Source: Archaeoglobaceae archaeon
GTDB taxonomy: Archaea > Halobacteriota > Archaeoglobi > Archaeoglobales > Archaeoglobaceae
DNA length: 34,292 nucleotides
Assembly (NCBI GenBank): GCA_015523335.1
Contig: WAKM01000047.1
Coordinates: forward strand, 1-34,292
Direction: 5' to 3'
A program made the position numbers and the translations under genes. Each line of letters begins with the position of its first letter. Position 1 is the stretch's first letter. The notes under the pieces are model-generated. The model did not search any database and was not told the origin of the DNA. It saw only the letters and a list, made by a program, of their open reading frames with translations. Below, piece after piece: positions 8,621 to 16,553 of this stretch.

Positions 8621-9508
8621 ATGAAGTTGAAGCTAACGGTAGCAACATACTCTGCGGTAGTTCTGGTTAAGTTCGTATGCTACGCGATTACCGGATACCT
8701 CGCGATGCTTGCGGAAGCCCTACACAATGTCGTCGATTTGCTCATATTTTCGGCTTTACTATACTCAGAGAAGGTCTCCGCAAAGCCCGCCGATCACCTC
8801 CATCCTTTAGGACACGGACTCGCAAAAAATCTGAGTGGAGTTGTAGTTGCCGTGGTATTTATAACGGTCGTAGCTTTCGAGCTTTTTTTGGAGGGAATCG
8901 AAAGGATCCTGCATCCTTCAGCCGGCAGATACCCGGAGTTCGCTGTAATCGTCCTCGTTGCAACGATATTGCCACCCGCCCTATTGACCTTGATCTACCG
9001 TGGTGAAAGGAGCTCTACGGAAGAGTCGGCTTTTGCGGAGTTGATAAATGACATAGCCTCATCACTCGGAGCTATTTTCGGAATATACTTCAGTTCAATC
9101 GGATATCCGATTGCTGATGGCCTTGCATCTATTTTCATAGCCGTGCTGATAAGTCTTAACGGCTACAGGCTCTTCAAAACTAACGCAAGCTATTTGCTCG
9201 GAAGAAGTCCAGACGAAAGTTTTTACGAGAGGGTTAAGGCTATCGTAGAGTCGTTTCCAGAGGTTGAAGATGTCCACGACATCATAGCCATATACATGGG
9301 TGAGAACAGAATCCACTTGGACATGCACGTAACGGTCGATGGCTCGATGAGCGTTAGGGATGCTGATGAATTAACGGCGAGAATTGCTAAGAAGATTTTG
9401 CAAGAAATACCGGAAGTCGCATACGTTCTGATTCACGTTTGTGCTGAGAAGGGCAAAGAATTCAAAACGACATACGATTCGGTTATGAGAAGAGTCTTCA
9501 AGATGTAG
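8621..9508 (+). CDS. Cation diffusion facilitator (CDF) metal exporter
   Basis: A 295-residue membrane transporter exporting divalent metal (Zn, Fe, Mn or similar) in exchange for protons. About six membrane helices fill residues 5-185, followed by a cytoplasmic domain (about 200-285) with the family fold (VEDVHDIIAIYMGENRIHLD). Helix 2 has the metal site H35xxxD39 (ALHNVVD). In helix 5 the usual HxxxD or DxxxD site reads E140xxxD144 (ELIND). The TM2-TM3 loop has His-rich DHLHPLGHG. The start at 8621 is leaderless, with a TATA box at about 8593-8603. The substrate cannot be settled by sequence alone. Confidence 0.88.
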   Translation: MKLKLTVATYSAVVLVKFVCYAITGYLAMLAEALHNVVDLLIFSALLYSEKVSAKPADHLHPLGHGLAKNLSGVVVAVVFITVVAFELFLEGIERILHPSAGRYPEFAVIVLVATILPPALLTLIYRGERSSTEESAFAELINDIASSLGAIFGIYFSSIGYPIADGLASIFIAVLISLNGYRLFKTNASYLLGRSPDESFYERVKAIVESFPEVEDVHDIIAIYMGENRIHLDMHVTVDGSMSVRDADELTARIAKKILQEIPEVAYVLIHVCAEKGKEFKTTYDSVMRRVFKM

Positions 9509-9566
9509 CCCGTCTGGAGCCCACGGGACATCATGCTTCTCAGTCCCGCCGGGTTCTAACGGGCAC
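9503..9566 (-). ncRNA. H/ACA-type guide RNA (predicted)
   Basis: Read on the minus strand, this GC-rich spacer folds as one H/ACA hairpin. The lower stem GCCCGT (9564-9559) pairs with ACGGGC (9513-9508), and an ACA box lies one base further on (9506-9504). The upper stem CGGGAC (9548-9543) pairs with GTCCCG (9529-9524) and can extend by a few pairs. The apical loop holds CUGA, five bases, then AUGAUG: the L7Ae-binding K-loop arrangement. The arms between the stems form a pseudouridylation pocket. The distance from the GCUC guide arm to ACA is 14 bases, as in the family. The 3' end overlaps the stop codon of the CDF gene on the other strand. A possible promoter (GATATC-centred AT stretch near 9590-9600) is weak. 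Confidence 0.65.
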
Positions 9567-9639
9567 ACATCGTTTGCTGAATGGAAAGATATCTTTTTCG
9601 CATCAACATTTTTATACTTTGCCAATCATTTTTACATCA

Positions 9640-11889
9640 ATGGAAGCTGAGATCTGGGTCGAAAAGTACAGACCGAAAACGCTCGATGAAGTCGTTGGGC
9701 AGGATGAGGTAATTAAAAGGCTCAAGAGTTACGTTCAAAAGAAGAACATCCCCCATCTGCTTTTTGCCGGTCCTCCGGGAACCGGGAAGACAGCTACCGC
9801 CATCGCCTTAGCAAGGGATCTATTTGGCGAGAATTGGCGAGATAACTTTATAGAGATGAACGCTTCAGTAACCCCAGACACACCTATCCTCGTAAGAATC
9901 AACGGAGTGATCAAGAGAACTACGTTTGAAGAGATCGATAGAATGTTTTTCAAAGACGAAAAAGAAGAATACGTGGTTCCGATCAATTTGGAAACTCTAA
10001 GCTTCCGCGAAGATGTTGGATTTTATCCCGTTTCGTTCATAGCAAGACACAAAGCTGATAGAATTCTGAAGATAAAGTTCGAAGGCGGAGAGGTGAAAAC
10101 AACACCAGATCACTCGGTCATGGTTCTAAACGAAAAAGGGGAGATAGTCTCTAAGAGAGCTGACGAACTCAAGAAGGGCGACTTTCTGCTGTCGTTTAAG
10201 AAATGCTTAGAGGGGTCAGAGTTATCGATAAATCTGCTGGAATATCTGCAGAGCTACAACAACCCGAAGCTAAGAACCGTGCTGACGGAGTTCCCGATCA
10301 ACGAGCAGACATCTTGGATAATGGGACTATTTTTGGCTGAAGGCTGTCTGAGTTTTAGAAACGGAACTTCTGGACAAGTAATATTTACAGTAAAAGAGCA
10401 GGAACTAATTGAACGAGTAAAGAGCTTCGGTTGCGCTTTTGGCATTTCGACATACACCCAGCCGGCATATTCCGGCTTTGATAGAAGTAGAGCATCAGCC
10501 GTTCACGTTAAACTTCTGAATACTCAGCTCGCAAGGTTCTTCAGAGATATCTTCAGCGGGCATGTAGCAAGATCGAAGAGAGTTCCAGAGATAATATTTA
10601 ACAGCACATTGCGAAACAGACTTTTGTTCCTAATGGGTTACATGGGTGACGGATGTGGAACTTGGGGAAGATACGTAAGATATACCTCCGTATCTAAGGA
10701 CATATTGATAGACATCGCTTGGCTCGGTAGGATTTCTGGTTTAGAGACATCGGTGTTCGATAGGGAAGTAAGACTCGTTTGGGATGTGTTCTCATACGTA
10801 AGATCAGAGTTACTACCAGTTGAGCCGTTTGAGATGTTTTTCAAGCAGATAGACGGAAAGATAGACATCAATTGGAAGTATCTACTTAGACATCAACTCT
10901 ACAGCGGAAAGAGAAGAGTTAAGAAGTCTACACTGCTGAAGATTCTGAAAGCTATTAGAACTGAAGAGCTGGATGAGGAAGAAAGAAAGACGTATTTGAG
11001 ACTCAAAGCTTTAGCTGAATCCAGCCTGTATGCTGTGGAGATCAAGGAGATCGAAAAGATGAGCTACGATGGATGGGTTTACGACTTCAGCGTTCCGAAT
11101 TCAGAGGTGTTCTTCGGCGGAACTACACCCGTTTTGTTGCACAACTCGGATGAGAGAGGAATAGATGTCGTTAGACACAAAATAAAGGAATTTGCAAGGA
11201 CTGCTCCTATTGGCGGTGCTCCGTTCAAGATCATATTCTTGGATGAAGCCGACGCTCTGACTGCAGATGCACAAGCGGCGTTGAGAAGAACCATGGAGAT
11301 GTATTCGAAAACTTGCAGATTCATACTGAGTTGTAACTACGTCAGCAGAATCATAGAGCCGATACAGTCGAGATGTGCGGTATTTAAGTTTAAACCCGTT
11401 CCGCCGGAGGCTATGAAGAAGAGACTGCTTGAGATAGCAGAGAAGGAAGGCTTAAAGATCACGGAAGACGGGCTCGAAGCACTAATCTACATAGCGAACG
11501 GAGACTTCAGAAAGGCTATAAACGCCCTGCAAGGTGCCGCAGCCTTCGGAGAAGTTATCGACGCCGAAGCCATATACCAGATAACCGCTACTGCTCGTCC
11601 GGAAGAGATCAAGAAACTGCTTGAAACTGCTCTGGAAGGCAGATTCATGGAAGCTCGACAGATGCTCGACAGAATGATGGTGGAATACGGAATGAGCGGG
11701 GAAGATGTAATTTCACAGCTTTTCAGAGAGATAATAGCCTCGAAAATCGATGAGAGAACGAAAGTGATGTTAATAGATAGGCTCGGCGAGATAGATTTCA
11801 GGCTTACCGAAGGAGCGCACGACAGAATTCAATTGGACGCCTACTTAGCATATCTCGCAACTGTCGGTAAGCGGAAGAAAGAATCGTAA
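9640..11889 (+). CDS. rfcS: Replication factor C small subunit, interrupted by an intein
   Basis: The clamp-loader ATPase that loads PCNA on DNA at the replication fork. The precursor is 749 residues from ATG 9640; without the intein it is 322, normal for RfcS. Walker A is GPPGTGKT (44-51), Walker B is IIFLDEADAL, and the arginine-finger motif is SRC (IQSRCAVFKF). The C-terminal collar follows. An upstream in-frame ATG at 9574 would add 22 residues unlike RFC; the family start MEAEIWVEKYRPKTLDEV and a TATA box at 9609-9618 favour 9640. The large RFC subunit, often adjacent in archaea, is absent from the window. The intein splits Walker A from Walker B, so activity needs splicing. Confidence 0.95.
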   Translation: MEAEIWVEKYRPKTLDEVVGQDEVIKRLKSYVQKKNIPHLLFAGPPGTGKTATAIALARDLFGENWRDNFIEMNASVTPDTPILVRINGVIKRTTFEEIDRMFFKDEKEEYVVPINLETLSFREDVGFYPVSFIARHKADRILKIKFEGGEVKTTPDHSVMVLNEKGEIVSKRADELKKGDFLLSFKKCLEGSELSINLLEYLQSYNNPKLRTVLTEFPINEQTSWIMGLFLAEGCLSFRNGTSGQVIFTVKEQELIERVKSFGCAFGISTYTQPAYSGFDRSRASAVHVKLLNTQLARFFRDIFSGHVARSKRVPEIIFNSTLRNRLLFLMGYMGDGCGTWGRYVRYTSVSKDILIDIAWLGRISGLETSVFDREVRLVWDVFSYVRSELLPVEPFEMFFKQIDGKIDINWKYLLRHQLYSGKRRVKKSTLLKILKAIRTEELDEEERKTYLRLKALAESSLYAVEIKEIEKMSYDGWVYDFSVPNSEVFFGGTTPVLLHNSDERGIDVVRHKIKEFARTAPIGGAPFKIIFLDEADALTADAQAALRRTMEMYSKTCRFILSCNYVSRIIEPIQSRCAVFKFKPVPPEAMKKRLLEIAEKEGLKITEDGLEALIYIANGDFRKAINALQGAAAFGEVIDAEAIYQITATARPEEIKKLLETALEGRFMEARQMLDRMMVEYGMSGEDVISQLFREIIASKIDERTKVMLIDRLGEIDFRLTEGAHDRIQLDAYLAYLATVGKRKKES
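9865..11145 (+). other. Intein in RFC small subunit (427 residues, with LAGLIDADG endonuclease)
   Basis: Inserted within the conserved host motif, between ...EMNA and SDERGID. It starts with Ser76 (SVTPDTPILVRING) and ends with the canonical LLHN before Ser+1. Block B is seen as TTPDHSVMV. The dodecapeptides are MGLFLAEGC (228-236) and MGYMGDGC (332-339); both keep acidic residues, so the endonuclease may be functional. Ser1 rather than Cys1 distinguishes it from the LonB intein. Confidence 0.95.
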
Positions 11890-11891
11890 AG

Positions 11892-12317
11892 ATGTTCGCG
11901 GAAAAGAAGAAAACGAGGATAGCGGGATTGCATGCGGACAACTCAAAGCCGGTTGCCGGGGAAGAGATCACAATCGCCGGCTACCTGCAATTTTACGATA
12001 ATAAGACTAAAAGGTGGGAACCGCTGAGAGCATGGGTTAAGCTCTACGTAGACGGAATCGAGGTCGATAGAACCGCAACGAAACCTAACGGCAGTTTTAA
12101 ATTCCGCTACTCATCGAACGTCACTGGCAAGAAGAAGGTTGAGGTCAGGTTCGCCGGCGACAATAGGTTTAAGCCCTGCAGAAAGGAGATTTCCATCGAA
12201 GTTGTAACGCAGGAGCAGAGGAAAAGGACAGAAAGGTTTGTAAAGCTCGCTCTTATAATATTTTTCACTCTGATTGTCGTCGTGTTCGTTTTGTCGATAG
12301 TCCTATCGAAGTGGTAG
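11892..12317 (+). CDS. Ig-like domain protein with C-terminal membrane anchor
   Basis: A 141-residue protein of unknown role. Residues about 8-100 form one Ig-like beta-sandwich: a start like invasin or carbohydrate-type repeats (KPVAGEEITIAGYLQF), then WVKLYVDGIEVDRTATKPNG, then KKVEVRFAGDNRFKP. Residues about 115-139 are a single membrane helix ending in SKW. There is no signal peptide, so the domain's side of the membrane is unclear: it may be tail-anchored and face the cytoplasm, or be exported by its C-terminal helix. The gene begins 2 bases after rfcS and ends 1 base before rnp2, so it is part of the same transcript. Confidence 0.7.
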   Translation: MFAEKKKTRIAGLHADNSKPVAGEEITIAGYLQFYDNKTKRWEPLRAWVKLYVDGIEVDRTATKPNGSFKFRYSSNVTGKKKVEVRFAGDNRFKPCRKEISIEVVTQEQRKRTERFVKLALIIFFTLIVVVFVLSIVLSKW

Positions 12318-12318
12318 T

Positions 12319-12684
12319 ATGAAGAGTTTACCCCCAGCTTTAAAGAGGAAGAAGAGATACATCGCTTTCGAGCTTGTTAGCGAAAGAGATGTCGATGAAA
12401 AGGAATTTATATCTTCACTTTGGAAAACTATGCTGTCTCTGTTCGGTGAATTCGGTTCGGCTCATTGCGGAATTTGGCTTGAGTATTTCGACGGCAGAAG
12501 AGGAATTCTGAGATGTCACAGAGAAGCTCTAAATAAGGTTAAAGTAGCATTAACGCTAATAAGCAGAGTTGGAGATGTCGATATAATTCCCAAGATATTG
12601 GGGGTTAGCGGAACAATTAAAAAGTGTAAAAAGAAGTATCTGGAGGTGTTAAAAGATGCATCTACCTCAGATGGGATACGATAG
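12319..12684 (+). CDS. rnp2: Ribonuclease P protein component 2 (Pop5)
   Basis: A 121-residue RNA-binding protein of archaeal RNase P, which trims the 5' leader of tRNA. The family signature is seen in [12 protein letters not shown] (strand 1), the helix around [36 protein letters not shown], and [13 protein letters not shown]. Its last 29 bases overlap the start of psmA, and the psmA Shine-Dalgarno site lies inside it. Rnp3 (Rpp30), which commonly sits beside it, is not here. The position at the head of the proteasome/exosome superoperon supports the call. Confidence 0.85.
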   Translation: MKSLPPALKRKKRYIAFELVSERDVDEKEFISSLWKTMLSLFGEFGSAHCGIWLEYFDGRRGILRCHREALNKVKVALTLISRVGDVDIIPKILGVSGTIKKCKKKYLEVLKDASTSDGIR

Positions 12685-13402
12685 AGCGATAACGGTATTC
12701 AGCCCCGACGGAAGGCTGTTCCAAGTCGAATACGCAAGAGAGGCTGTAAAGAGAGGAGCAACGGCGATAGGAGTCAAGACGAAAGAGGGTGTTGTGCTCG
12801 TAGCCGACAGAAGGGTTGCGAGCAGATTGCTCGAACCTGATACGATAGAAAAGATATACAAGATCGACGATCACATCTGCGCAGCAACATCCGGCTTGGT
12901 GGCAGATGCGAGGGTTTTAGTTGACAGGGCGAGGCTTGAGGCACAGATAAACAGGCTTACATACGACGAACCGATAAGCGTTAAGGAGTTGGCGAAGAGG
13001 ATATGCGACTTCAAGCAACAGTTCACCCAGTTCGGCGGTGTAAGACCCTTCGGAGTTTCTTTGCTTATCGCGGGAATAGATGAAAAACCCCGGTTATACG
13101 AAACGGATCCGAGCGGAGCACTTTTGGAATACAAAGCAACGGCAATAGGAGCGGGGAGAAACGTCGTGATGGAATACTTCGAAAAGGAGTATGACGAAAA
13201 CATGAGCTTGGATGAGGCGATAATCAAAGCGATGGTCGCGATGGGTAAGGCGATTGAGAGCGAGCTTACGCCCGAAGGTGTAGAAGTCGGCTTGATCAGC
13301 GTTAAAGATAAGTTGTTCAAGTCTCTCAGTATAGAGGAGATAAAGCCCTATATAGATAAGGCTAACGAGATAATTAGGGAAGAACTAAAGAAGCAGTCGT
13401 AA
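12656..13402 (+). CDS. psmA: 20S proteasome alpha subunit
   Basis: A 248-residue outer-ring subunit of the archaeal 20S proteasome. The alpha-type N-terminal signature [20 protein letters not shown] spans about residues 8-27 and forms the gate helix H0; the chain continues with GVVLVADRR and the '[13 protein letters not shown]' region. It has no catalytic N-terminal Thr, as expected for alpha. The start at 12656 is chosen because GGAGGTG (12642-12648) lies seven bases upstream; a second Met (12671) would shorten it. It lies in the superoperon that couples RNA decay and protein decay in archaea. Confidence 0.96.
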   Translation: MHLPQMGYDRAITVFSPDGRLFQVEYAREAVKRGATAIGVKTKEGVVLVADRRVASRLLEPDTIEKIYKIDDHICAATSGLVADARVLVDRARLEAQINRLTYDEPISVKELAKRICDFKQQFTQFGGVRPFGVSLLIAGIDEKPRLYETDPSGALLEYKATAIGAGRNVVMEYFEKEYDENMSLDEAIIKAMVAMGKAIESELTPEGVEVGLISVKDKLFKSLSIEEIKPYIDKANEIIREELKKQS

Positions 13403-13414
13403 GGAGGGATTGCA

Positions 13415-14122
13415 ATGGTTTCATTAGAGAAGGCAGTGATTGCAAGGTTGAGAAAAGCCGGAGAGACGTTCGAAGTTCTCGTCGATCCATACCTTGCGAG
13501 GGATTTGAAGGAGGGTAAGGAGGTAGACTTCGAGCAGTTGCTTGCTGTGGAGGAGGTTTTTAAGGATGCGAGGAAGGGCGACAGAGTTTCGAAGGAGGAA
13601 CTGCAGAAGGTATTCGGAACAACGGACATCCAAAAGATCGTCAGAATAATCATTGAAGAAGGTGAGGTTCAGATCACTGCGGAGCAAAGAAAGGAGATGC
13701 TCGAACAGAAGAGGAGGCAGATCATAGAGTTCATAAGGAGAAATGCGGTCGATCCGAGAACCGGAGCTCCGCATCCTCCAGCGAGAATAGAGAGAGCTCT
13801 TGAGGAAGCAAAGGTTCACATCGATATATTCAAATCAGTTGAAGCTCAGATAAAGGATGTAGTCAAAGCTTTGAAGCCGATTCTACCGCTAAGGTTTGAG
13901 GAGATAGAAATAGCGATAAAGATACCTCCGGAATACACCGGAAAAGCAATTTCCGCGCTTTATTCTTTCGGAAACATAACGAAGGAGGAGTGGCAGAGAG
14001 ACGGAAGCTGGATATGCGTCATGAGAATTCCGGCTGGGATGCACGGTGACCTGATGGACCTCTTGGGTAAGGTCGCAAAAGGTGAGGCTTTAACCAAGAT
14101 CCTGAGGAGGATACAGCTATGA
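13415..14122 (+). CDS. sbds: Ribosome maturation protein SBDS (Sdo1)
   Basis: A 235-residue three-domain protein that releases aIF6 from new 50S subunits in concert with an EF-2-like GTPase. The N-terminal FYSH domain (residues 1-90) holds [20 protein letters not shown]; the middle helical domain holds [20 protein letters not shown]; the C-terminal ferredoxin-like domain holds [20 protein letters not shown]. Its Shine-Dalgarno site AAGGAGGG (13401-13408) abuts the psmA stop. The stop overlaps the rrp4 start (ATGA). Confidence 0.95.
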   Translation: MVSLEKAVIARLRKAGETFEVLVDPYLARDLKEGKEVDFEQLLAVEEVFKDARKGDRVSKEELQKVFGTTDIQKIVRIIIEEGEVQITAEQRKEMLEQKRRQIIEFIRRNAVDPRTGAPHPPARIERALEEAKVHIDIFKSVEAQIKDVVKALKPILPLRFEEIEIAIKIPPEYTGKAISALYSFGNITKEEWQRDGSWICVMRIPAGMHGDLMDLLGKVAKGEALTKILRRIQL

Positions 14123-14967
14123 TTAGCAGAAAGATCGTTTTACCGGGAGATTTGGTTTCGACCAATCCGAAAACTGCCGGCCCAGGCACCTACGTCGAAG
14201 GCGGGAAGGTTTACGCGAGGGTATTGGGGTTGCTCGATAAGACCGACTTGGGAGTCAGGATAATCCCGCTCAAAGGCAGATACATTCCATCCCTCGGAGA
14301 TACCGTTATCGGCATAGTCAAGGAGGTTACCGCAAATGGGTGGATAGTTGACATAAACTCACCATACATAGCTTTTCTACCGATTCCGGAGAATCCCGCA
14401 ATGAAACCGAACAGGAAGCCAAACGACGTTTTAGATATCGGAGATGCGATAATAGCCAAAGTCATGAACATAGACCCGAAGATGAAGGTGACGCTAACGA
14501 TGAAAGACAAGCTCTGCAGACCTATTAGGGTCGGTAGAATAGTTGCGATAAATCCGACGAGAGTTCCGAGAGTTATAGGCAAGAAGGGGAGCATGATAAA
14601 GCTACTGAAATCCGAACTCGACATTCAGATAATCGTCGGACAGAACGGACTGATATGGCTGAACGGTGACAGGAGAAAGGTTTCGATAGCTGAGGAAGCA
14701 ATATACATCATCGAACAGGAGGCTCATACGGAGGGACTGACGGATAGAATTACGGAGTTCATAAAAAAGAGGAAAGTCGAATTGGGTTTAGCCGAGCCGG
14801 AAGAAGTCGGGAAGACGGAAACGGAACAAGCAGAGGTTCCAGAAGAATTCAAGGAGAATGAAGAAAAGAAAGTTGAAGAAGCTGAAGAGAGTGTGACTGA
14901 AACCGAAAATGCCGGTGAAAAGTCGGAGTCCAAGGCTAAAGAATGTCAATTAGAAGAGAGAAGGTGA
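14119..14967 (+). CDS. rrp4: Exosome cap subunit Rrp4
   Basis: A 282-residue RNA-binding cap protein of the archaeal exosome. Residues 1-55 are the N-terminal domain (VLPGDLVST), 60-130 the S1 domain ([20 protein letters not shown]), and 140-200 the KH domain with the loop VIGKKGSMI. From about residue 228 there is an acidic Glu/Lys-rich tail of over 50 residues, longer than typical Rrp4 and probably disordered. The start overlaps the SBDS stop by four bases; rrp41 follows 4 bases downstream. Confidence 0.95.
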   Translation: MISRKIVLPGDLVSTNPKTAGPGTYVEGGKVYARVLGLLDKTDLGVRIIPLKGRYIPSLGDTVIGIVKEVTANGWIVDINSPYIAFLPIPENPAMKPNRKPNDVLDIGDAIIAKVMNIDPKMKVTLTMKDKLCRPIRVGRIVAINPTRVPRVIGKKGSMIKLLKSELDIQIIVGQNGLIWLNGDRRKVSIAEEAIYIIEQEAHTEGLTDRITEFIKKRKVELGLAEPEEVGKTETEQAEVPEEFKENEEKKVEEAEESVTETENAGEKSESKAKECQLEERR

Positions 14968-14971
14968 TTTT

Positions 14972-15706
14972 ATGGAAGAGATCAAGTTAATTGTTGACGG
15001 AAAGAGGTTGGACGGGAGAGATTTTGAAGAGCTCAGACCTATAAAGATCGAAGCCGGAGTCCTCAAGAGGGCTGATGGATCCTGTTACTTAGAGATGGGA
15101 AAAAACAAAGTCGTTGCCGCCGTATATGGTCCGAGGGAAGTTCATCCCAAACACTTGGAAGATCCCAGCATGGCCATAGTGAGATACAGATACAACATGG
15201 CTCCATTCAGCGTCGAAGATAGAAAGAGACCCGGCCCAGACAGGAGGAGCATCGAGATTTCCAAAGTTAGCAGAGAAGCTCTCGAACCCGTGATAATGAA
15301 GGAACTGTTTCCCCGCTCCGCAATCGACATATTTGTGGAAGTCCTACAAGCTGATGCCGGTTCGAGAACCGCCTGCTTAAACGCGGCAAGCGTTGCGCTT
15401 GTCGATGCTGGAATTCCGATGAAAGGGATGGTCGCATCGGTTGCCGTTGCGAAAGTTGACGGAGTTCTGGTTTTGGATCCGATGAAGGAAGAGGACAACT
15501 ACGGAGAAGCCGATATACCGTTCGCGTTTCTGATTAGAAATGGTAAGATCGAGTCGATTACGCTCTTGCAGATGGACGGAAGAGTGACTGCCGAAGAACT
15601 AAGGCGAGCGTTGGAACTCGCGAAGAAGGGAGCTATGCAGATATACCAGCTCCAAAGGGAAGCCATAATGAGAAAATACATCAAGGAGAAAGAGGTGGTC
15701 GAATAA
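14972..15706 (+). CDS. rrp41: Exosome catalytic subunit Rrp41
   Basis: A 244-residue RNase PH-type subunit; the hexameric Rrp41-Rrp42 ring degrades RNA 3' to 5' with phosphate and can add tails. Visible family parts are [13 protein letters not shown] (about 11-23), the RNA- and phosphate-binding segment [15 protein letters not shown] (about 77-91), and the catalytic acidic stretch [15 protein letters not shown] (about 168-182). A Shine-Dalgarno AGGTGAT sits before ATG 14972. Its stop shares one base with the rrp42 start. Confidence 0.96.
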   Translation: MEEIKLIVDGKRLDGRDFEELRPIKIEAGVLKRADGSCYLEMGKNKVVAAVYGPREVHPKHLEDPSMAIVRYRYNMAPFSVEDRKRPGPDRRSIEISKVSREALEPVIMKELFPRSAIDIFVEVLQADAGSRTACLNAASVALVDAGIPMKGMVASVAVAKVDGVLVLDPMKEEDNYGEADIPFAFLIRNGKIESITLLQMDGRVTAEELRRALELAKKGAMQIYQLQREAIMRKYIKEKEVVE

Positions 15707-16485
15707 TGCCGGAAGATATATTGATGGAGATCAAGAAAGATTACGTTCTCTCAAAGCTTAGAGACGGTGAAAGGATAGACGGAAGGCGACTCGACGAAAT
15801 CCGTCCAATAGAGATACGGACCGGTCTGATTGCGAAAGCCGAAGGATCGGCTTTGGTTAGGCTGGGCAACACCATGGTCGTTGCTGGAGTTAAGATGCAA
15901 CCCGGAGAACCTTTTCCGGATGCGCCGGATCAGGGTATAATAATAACGAACGCTGAGTTGGTTCCTTTGGCTTCGCCTACGTTCGAACCCGGTCCTCCGG
16001 ATGAAAACGCAATAGAATTGGCGAGAGTCGTTGACAGAGGAATCAGGCACAGCGATGCAGTAGATCTGTCCAAGCTCTGCATAGAGGAAGGCGAAAAAGT
16101 TTGGATGATATTTATCGATATATGGGCGCTGGATGACGACGGTAACCTCATGGACGCCTCGGCTTTGGCCGCAATAGCGGCGTTGCTAAACACGACAGTT
16201 CCGGCTGAACGATTTGAAGTCGGCGATAACTTTCCCCTGCCGGTTAGAGACTTGCCAGTGGCTATAACTTCACTTGTGTTTGAAGATAAGATACTCGTCG
16301 ATCCGTGCAGAGATGAACTCAGCATCGGAAAAAACACGATAACGATCACAACCGATCAGAACGACAACATAGTCTCAATTCAAAAGAGCGGTCCTTTTCT
16401 GCTGAGCGAGAAGGTCTTTGACAGACTGATTGACCTGAGTATAGCAAAGGCTAAGGAAGTTAGAAGGCTTTTAAAAGACGTTTAG
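15706..16485 (+). CDS. rrp42: Exosome non-catalytic ring subunit Rrp42
   Basis: A 259-residue RNase PH-like partner of Rrp41. It has the family start (RDGERIDGRRLDEIRPIEI), GNTMVVAGVKMQPGEPFPD, and the long insert typical of Rrp42 around AALLNTTVPAERF. The acidic active-site pair of Rrp41 is not conserved (it reads LVDPCRDELSIG), as expected for the inactive subunit, which helps bind RNA. It ends the exosome unit; the next gene is convergent. In many archaea L37Ae and Rpo12 follow directly, but not here. Confidence 0.95.
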   Translation: MPEDILMEIKKDYVLSKLRDGERIDGRRLDEIRPIEIRTGLIAKAEGSALVRLGNTMVVAGVKMQPGEPFPDAPDQGIIITNAELVPLASPTFEPGPPDENAIELARVVDRGIRHSDAVDLSKLCIEEGEKVWMIFIDIWALDDDGNLMDASALAAIAALLNTTVPAERFEVGDNFPLPVRDLPVAITSLVFEDKILVDPCRDELSIGKNTITITTDQNDNIVSIQKSGPFLLSEKVFDRLIDLSIAKAKEVRRLLKDV

Positions 16486-16553
16486 CCTCAACTTTTTAGC
16501 TACCATAAATTCAGAATTTTAATAGATATTCAAAAAATTAAATTATTATTTAA
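16486..16553. terminator. AT-rich convergent terminator region
   Basis: The 68 bases between the converging rrp42 and gatB stops are strongly AT-rich, with T runs early on the plus strand and A runs later (T runs on the minus strand). They could end transcription in both directions. No ORF or hairpin of note is seen. Confidence 0.5.

Noticed and set aside
8422-8670. Plus-strand frame of 82 codons between lonB and the CDF gene
   Set aside because: It begins inside lonB and ends inside the CDF gene, has no promoter or ribosome site, and its sequence is not protein-like; the spacer is better explained by a structured element and the CDF promoter.
9503-9570. Plus-strand reading of the H/ACA-like hairpin
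   Set aside because: The stem is symmetrical and ACA also follows it on the plus strand, but only the minus strand gives the CUGA...AUGAUG K-loop. Plus-strand transcription as the CDF 3' end cannot be fully excluded.
9574-9639. 22-residue N-terminal extension of the RFC small subunit
   Set aside because: Unlike any RFC N-terminus and it spans the TATA box; the start at 9640 fits the family.
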